Shown piece after piece: positions 61,646-64,000 of a DNA stretch of 64,000 bases. Position 1 is the first letter of the stretch, and every line of letters starts with the position of its first letter. This DNA comes from Thermodesulfobacteriota bacterium (GTDB lineage: Bacteria; Desulfobacterota_D; UBA1144; Nemesobacterales; UBA2774): assembly GCA_021604765.1 (NCBI GenBank), contig BQJP01000001.1:186001-250000 (forward strand), written 5' to 3'. The notes under the pieces are model-generated. The model saw only the letters and a program-made list of their open reading frames with translations. It was not told the DNA's origin and made no database searches. The position numbers were made by a program, and so were the translations under genes.

Positions 61646-62476
61646 ATGGCTAATGTAACAACTACAACAGCTGCTGCTATTATTCCTGAGATATGGGAGG
61701 CGGAGGTTGAATTCGCCGCTCATAACAACAGGGGATTCAGCGGCAGAATTATGGAATTTGAATTCGCGGGACCTGGAGATGTGCTCCATATCCCAAAAAT
61801 TGGCGCAATAAGCGCTGCGGCATTTGCCGGCACTGTGTCCTACACAGCTAACACGGAATCATCCGTCGACATCACTCCGGACGTTTCCTACTCAGCTGTG
61901 CAGATAGACAGAAAGGCGGACACTCGGGCGTTTATGAGCCTTGGCAATGTGTATCAGGTCGAGCTTGGGCAGTCTCTCGCTCAGTATGAAGACGAGCAGA
62001 TCGCCGGGCTGTATGCGGGGCTTTCTCAGAGCGTTGGAGGAGCGTCTGATTTCTCAGAGGCTAATTACCTTCTCGCAATTAGAAACCTGCTTCAGAACGG
62101 TAAGAACAAAGTTGTGATGGGGCATACCCCGATTTGGGGAGTATTCCATCCAGCCCAGTGGGACCATGTGCTCGTGGTGTCCAACATCAACTCCGCTCAG
62201 GTGAGAGGGGATATTGACGGGCCTGCGAAGACTGGAACGGTCGATCTTGCTTATGGAGTTAACATAAGTTTTAGCTCTAGTGTACAGGTGTCCACCACAG
62301 CTCGCAACATGATCTACGCAAGCCGCGCGTTTGCGATTGCAAGAAAACAGACCCCTGCAATTGATGTTGAGTTTGACGCAGACACTCTATCCACAAAGAT
62401 TGTGGCTTCACAGGATTTTGGCGTTGCCGAAATGAACGACGAATTAGGAGTTGAATATCAGACTAACGCATCTTAA
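61646..62476 (+). CDS. phage major capsid protein
   Basis: 276 residues beginning MANVTTTTAAAIIPEIWEAE, preceded by GGGGGAA. The sequence GDVLHIPKIGAISAAAFAGTVSYTANTESSVDITPDVSYSAVQIDRK then a long helix (FMSLGNVYQVELGQSLAQYEDEQIAGLYAGLSQ) and CREATE-like C-terminal strands follow the HK97-fold coat pattern of the small P22/T7-like coat proteins. It lies directly after the scaffold. No sign of a cleaved N-terminal delta domain. Confidence 0.88.
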   Translation: MANVTTTTAAAIIPEIWEAEVEFAAHNNRGFSGRIMEFEFAGPGDVLHIPKIGAISAAAFAGTVSYTANTESSVDITPDVSYSAVQIDRKADTRAFMSLGNVYQVELGQSLAQYEDEQIAGLYAGLSQSVGGASDFSEANYLLAIRNLLQNGKNKVVMGHTPIWGVFHPAQWDHVLVVSNINSAQVRGDIDGPAKTGTVDLAYGVNISFSSSVQVSTTARNMIYASRAFAIARKQTPAIDVEFDADTLSTKIVASQDFGVAEMNDELGVEYQTNAS

Positions 62477-62549
62477 TTGATGACTTGGGTATGAAACTAG
62501 GCGCGGGCTTTAGGGTCTGCGCCTTCTTCTTCTTTTATATAGTTTCATT

Positions 62550-62718
62550 CTACTTTTCCTGGATGAAAAGTAGCAAAAATCACAGACATGACACAAATGA
62601 CGCTAAATCTCAATTACTTCGGCTAAATGATTAGATTCGCATGAAAAGCGCATGCTCAGGAAATCATTTTTGACGCTTTCGTAATTGATCTTCTTAACGC
62701 TATTTGTGTAAATGTCTG
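62550..62718 (+). repeat. paired-hairpin repeat R8
   Basis: Hairpin A CTACTTTTC/GAAAAGTAG at 62550. Long hairpin CAGAC (62583) to GTCTG (62718), second stem ACACAAAT/ATTTGTGT, apical GCATG/CATGC. A short insert GACGCTAAAT replaces the usual TTAGCTAAAG. Confidence 0.9.
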
Positions 62719-62719
62719 A

Positions 62720-62772
62720 AAATGAAAAGGCAAAATAGCTCTATTGCCGCTATTGCAATAGCCTTTTCATTT
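62720..62772. repeat. two-step hairpin
   Basis: AAATGAAAAGGC (62720-62731) pairs perfectly with GCCTTTTCATTT (62761-62772), and inside CTATTGC (62741-62747) pairs with GCAATAG (62755-62761). No T tract follows on the + strand. It may end the minus-strand gene at 62822 or the capsid transcript. Confidence 0.7.
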
Positions 62773-62821
62773 CTGTTATTAAAACTTAAAAAGAGTGCAG
62801 GTGGTACCTGCTTATTGTGAT

Positions 62822-63028
62822 TTAGTTGCTTTTGAAATTCCTCTTTAGACGATCCCAAATATTGTCTTCACCACAATTTGGGCAAGGAACTTGCTCAAAG
62901 ATGTCAGGGGGTTCTCCATCTTTATCGGTTTCTTCTACAGTCTCCGCTTCAACTTGTTCTTCCGCTTTAACTGTCACGGGCAATACCTGGTCGCACTGTT
63001 TGCAAATCATATTTACTTGTAAGTTCAT
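62822..63028 (-). CDS. small zinc-ribbon-like protein
   Basis: 68 residues with CKQCDQ near the start and CPNCGE near the end, a CxxC-CxxC zinc pair separated by an acidic linker (KAEEQVEAETVEETDKDGEPPD). It is the only minus-strand gene in the phage block and lacks a clear ribosome site. ATG at 63010 is an alternative start. The paired Cys motifs support it, but it could be chance. Confidence 0.5.
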   Translation of the reverse strand: MNLQVNMICKQCDQVLPVTVKAEEQVEAETVEETDKDGEPPDIFEQVPCPNCGEDNIWDRLKRNFKSN

Positions 63029-63117
63029 ACTAAAAGGGTAGCTGGAAGTTTCATAAAAACAATTAAGATTCTGTTAAGAAATTAAAAGCCAAATATTGAA
63101 TGTAAAGGAGATTGAAA

Positions 63118-63657
63118 TTGGCGGAAATAAAAGATGTAGTAATCGAGGATAGCAACAATGAGGTCGAGGGTGTAGGGTCAGGAAGCGCGAGTCTGCCTTC
63201 GGGCGAATTTCCGGGCTATGCGGTCAACTATCCGACTTGCTCGGAGCCTACCAGAACCAACCGCGGCTGTGACGCGTGGAACAAATGCGGCACAAAAGGG
63301 GAAGGACCTTACACTGTAATGTTCCTAAACCCAAAAGGGCGGAAGAGTGCTACACACTGTCGCAATTGGATGTACAAGCTCCAGTACAAACAGGCGCTTG
63401 GCTATAGACCGATAGATGAGGAGTGGCTTGAATGCACAGAAAGCGTTGCCGAGGACCCGCTCGACATTAAAAAAGGAAGCAAGCTCAAGACCTACAAGAT
63501 GAAGGTCGAAGGCGTTCGGCTTCCATATCCCGATCAAGCACAGAAGGAGCAACCAGTTGGCGATTCAGGAACGCAAGATAAAGGACAGGAACGGGAAGGA
63601 ACAGTGGGAAGTGACGGCGACCGGAAAAGACGTACACGAGCTAAAGGGACATCTTAG
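63118..63657 (+). CDS. prophage hypothetical protein
   Basis: About 180 residues. I choose TTG at 63118, not TTG at 63112, because AAGGAG ends at 63110 and only the later start has normal spacing. It has YPTCSEPTRTNRGCDAWNKCGTKGEGPYTVMFLNPKGRKSATHCRNWMYK, a Cys-rich compact part that could bind metal, and a basic C-terminal tail (GDRKRRTRAKGTS). Family not recognised; position after the coat gene. Confidence 0.7.
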   Translation: MAEIKDVVIEDSNNEVEGVGSGSASLPSGEFPGYAVNYPTCSEPTRTNRGCDAWNKCGTKGEGPYTVMFLNPKGRKSATHCRNWMYKLQYKQALGYRPIDEEWLECTESVAEDPLDIKKGSKLKTYKMKVEGVRLPYPDQAQKEQPVGDSGTQDKGQEREGTVGSDGDRKRRTRAKGTS

Positions 63658-63856
63658 GGATGCAGCTGAGCATACGAATGAGAAGAACGAGAAGGTCAAC
63701 AACAACATCGGGATGATTGAGATGGAGACTGCAGACGGGAAGCGGGATGTTGTGAGGGAGGATAGGGCGAGGGGGCTTCAGAGGAAAGGGTATGTGCCTA
63801 CCAAGAAATCTTTTTTAGTGCCTGAGCTGCCGTGGCTTAAAGATAAGGAATCTTAA
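63557..63856 (+). CDS. prophage hypothetical protein, overlapping gene
   Basis: 99 residues starting at TTG 63557 with AAGGAG seven bases ahead. It overlaps the previous gene by 101 bases in another frame. Basic and helical (VHELKGHLRDAAEHTNEKNEKVNNNIG), ending KGYVPTKKSFLVPELPWLKDKES. The part after 63657 is plainly coding by its lack of stops and charge pattern; the overlap is less certain. Family not recognised. Confidence 0.6.
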   Translation: MAIQERKIKDRNGKEQWEVTATGKDVHELKGHLRDAAEHTNEKNEKVNNNIGMIEMETADGKRDVVREDRARGLQRKGYVPTKKSFLVPELPWLKDKES

Positions 63857-63871
63857 AGACAGTTCTTACAC

Positions 63872-64000
63872 GTTCTTTTGAATGAGCAAAAGAACCAAAA
63901 ATCACAGACATGACACAAATTTAGCTAAAGCTCAATTACTTCGGCTAAATGATTAGATTCGCATGAAAAGCCCATGCTCAGGAAATCATTTTTTGACGCT
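63872..64000 (+). repeat. paired-hairpin repeat R9, cut by window edge
   Basis: Hairpin A GTTCTTTTG/CAAAAGAAC (63872-63895). The long hairpin opens CAGAC at 63905 and runs out of the window. Close to R6 and R8 (ACACAAATTTAGC, apical GCATG/CATGC), so it should close GTCTG about 30 bases beyond the edge. Confidence 0.85.

Noticed and set aside
53372-64000. Integron attC sites as an explanation of the repeat family
   Set aside because: The copies are long imperfect hairpins between genes, but they lack the RYYYAAC and GTTRRRY ends of attC. No integrase is seen, and the genes between are phage structural genes.
53372-64000. CRISPR array
   Set aside because: Copies are far apart, of unequal spacing and separated by genes; no short identical repeats with even spacers occur.
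53372-64000. Hairpin A as simple transcription terminators
   Set aside because: The stem is followed by CAAAAATC and not by a T tract, and a long second hairpin always follows.

Overview
The window reads as a chromosomal contig of a moderately AT-rich, Gram-negative, probably free-living bacterium. Seven secreted proteins end in a VPTxSEWG-type IPTL-CTERM tail. That tail is known as the substrate signal of exosortase H, which lives in envelopes with an outer membrane and exopolysaccharide. LolA-like lipoprotein-carrier folds, several lipoproteins and a sigma-54 activator point the same way. I cannot name the phylum from sequence alone; an uncultured Deltaproteobacteria- or Dadabacteria-like lineage is a guess.

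Layout. 1-2564: two tandem IPTL-CTERM proteins on the minus strand, the first cut by the window edge. 2855-8942: small soluble proteins, a candidate structured RNA (3350-3437) and catabolic enzymes: an HpaB/AbfD-type flavoprotein, a hotdog thioesterase, a HAD hydrolase, a LOG-type phosphoribohydrolase and a UbiD decarboxylase. 9284-14275: one 1663-residue secreted protein. 14295-25637: paired LolA-like proteins, an IMPACT protein, small envelope proteins and transporters (APC-USP fusion, MFS, aquaporin, Na/Pi) and an NmrA-like reductase. 25848-35011: a surface-protein island of YVTN propellers, other IPTL-CTERM proteins, lipoproteins and two collagen-like proteins sharing an almost identical 5' region. 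35658-40154: a 1498-residue GAF/PAS sigma-54 activator. 40619-47501: another YVTN propeller, a YHS protein, a rhodanese and two lipoprotein esterases. 47548-51324: four tandem EamA transporters. 51404-53008: a GrlR-like protein, a small protein and a TIR-domain protein. 53621 to the end: a prophage head module (small and large terminase, portal, scaffold, major capsid) with a sigma-region-4-like protein and an AT-rich membrane gene inside it. No integrase or tail gene is in view.

The most striking feature is a dispersed repeat family of about 160 bp with nine copies: one near 40.4 kb, one near 48.4 kb and seven inside the phage-like region, all in the same orientation. Each copy has a small perfect hairpin, a short linker, a long imperfect hairpin bounded by CCGAC/GTCGG or CAGAC/GTCTG, and usually an A-rich tail. 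The paired arms change together from copy to copy, so secondary structure, not primary sequence, is what has been kept. In the phage-like region a copy stands in nearly every junction where neighbouring genes do not overlap, usually just upstream of the next block of genes. I regard this as the best candidate for an undescribed element.

How the genes work together: the first two thirds look like envelope, surface and transport functions with much local duplication (IPTL-CTERM proteins, LolA-like pair, collagen pair, esterase pair, EamA tandem). The last sixth is a prophage bordered by a likely defence gene and by hairpin-rich DNA.
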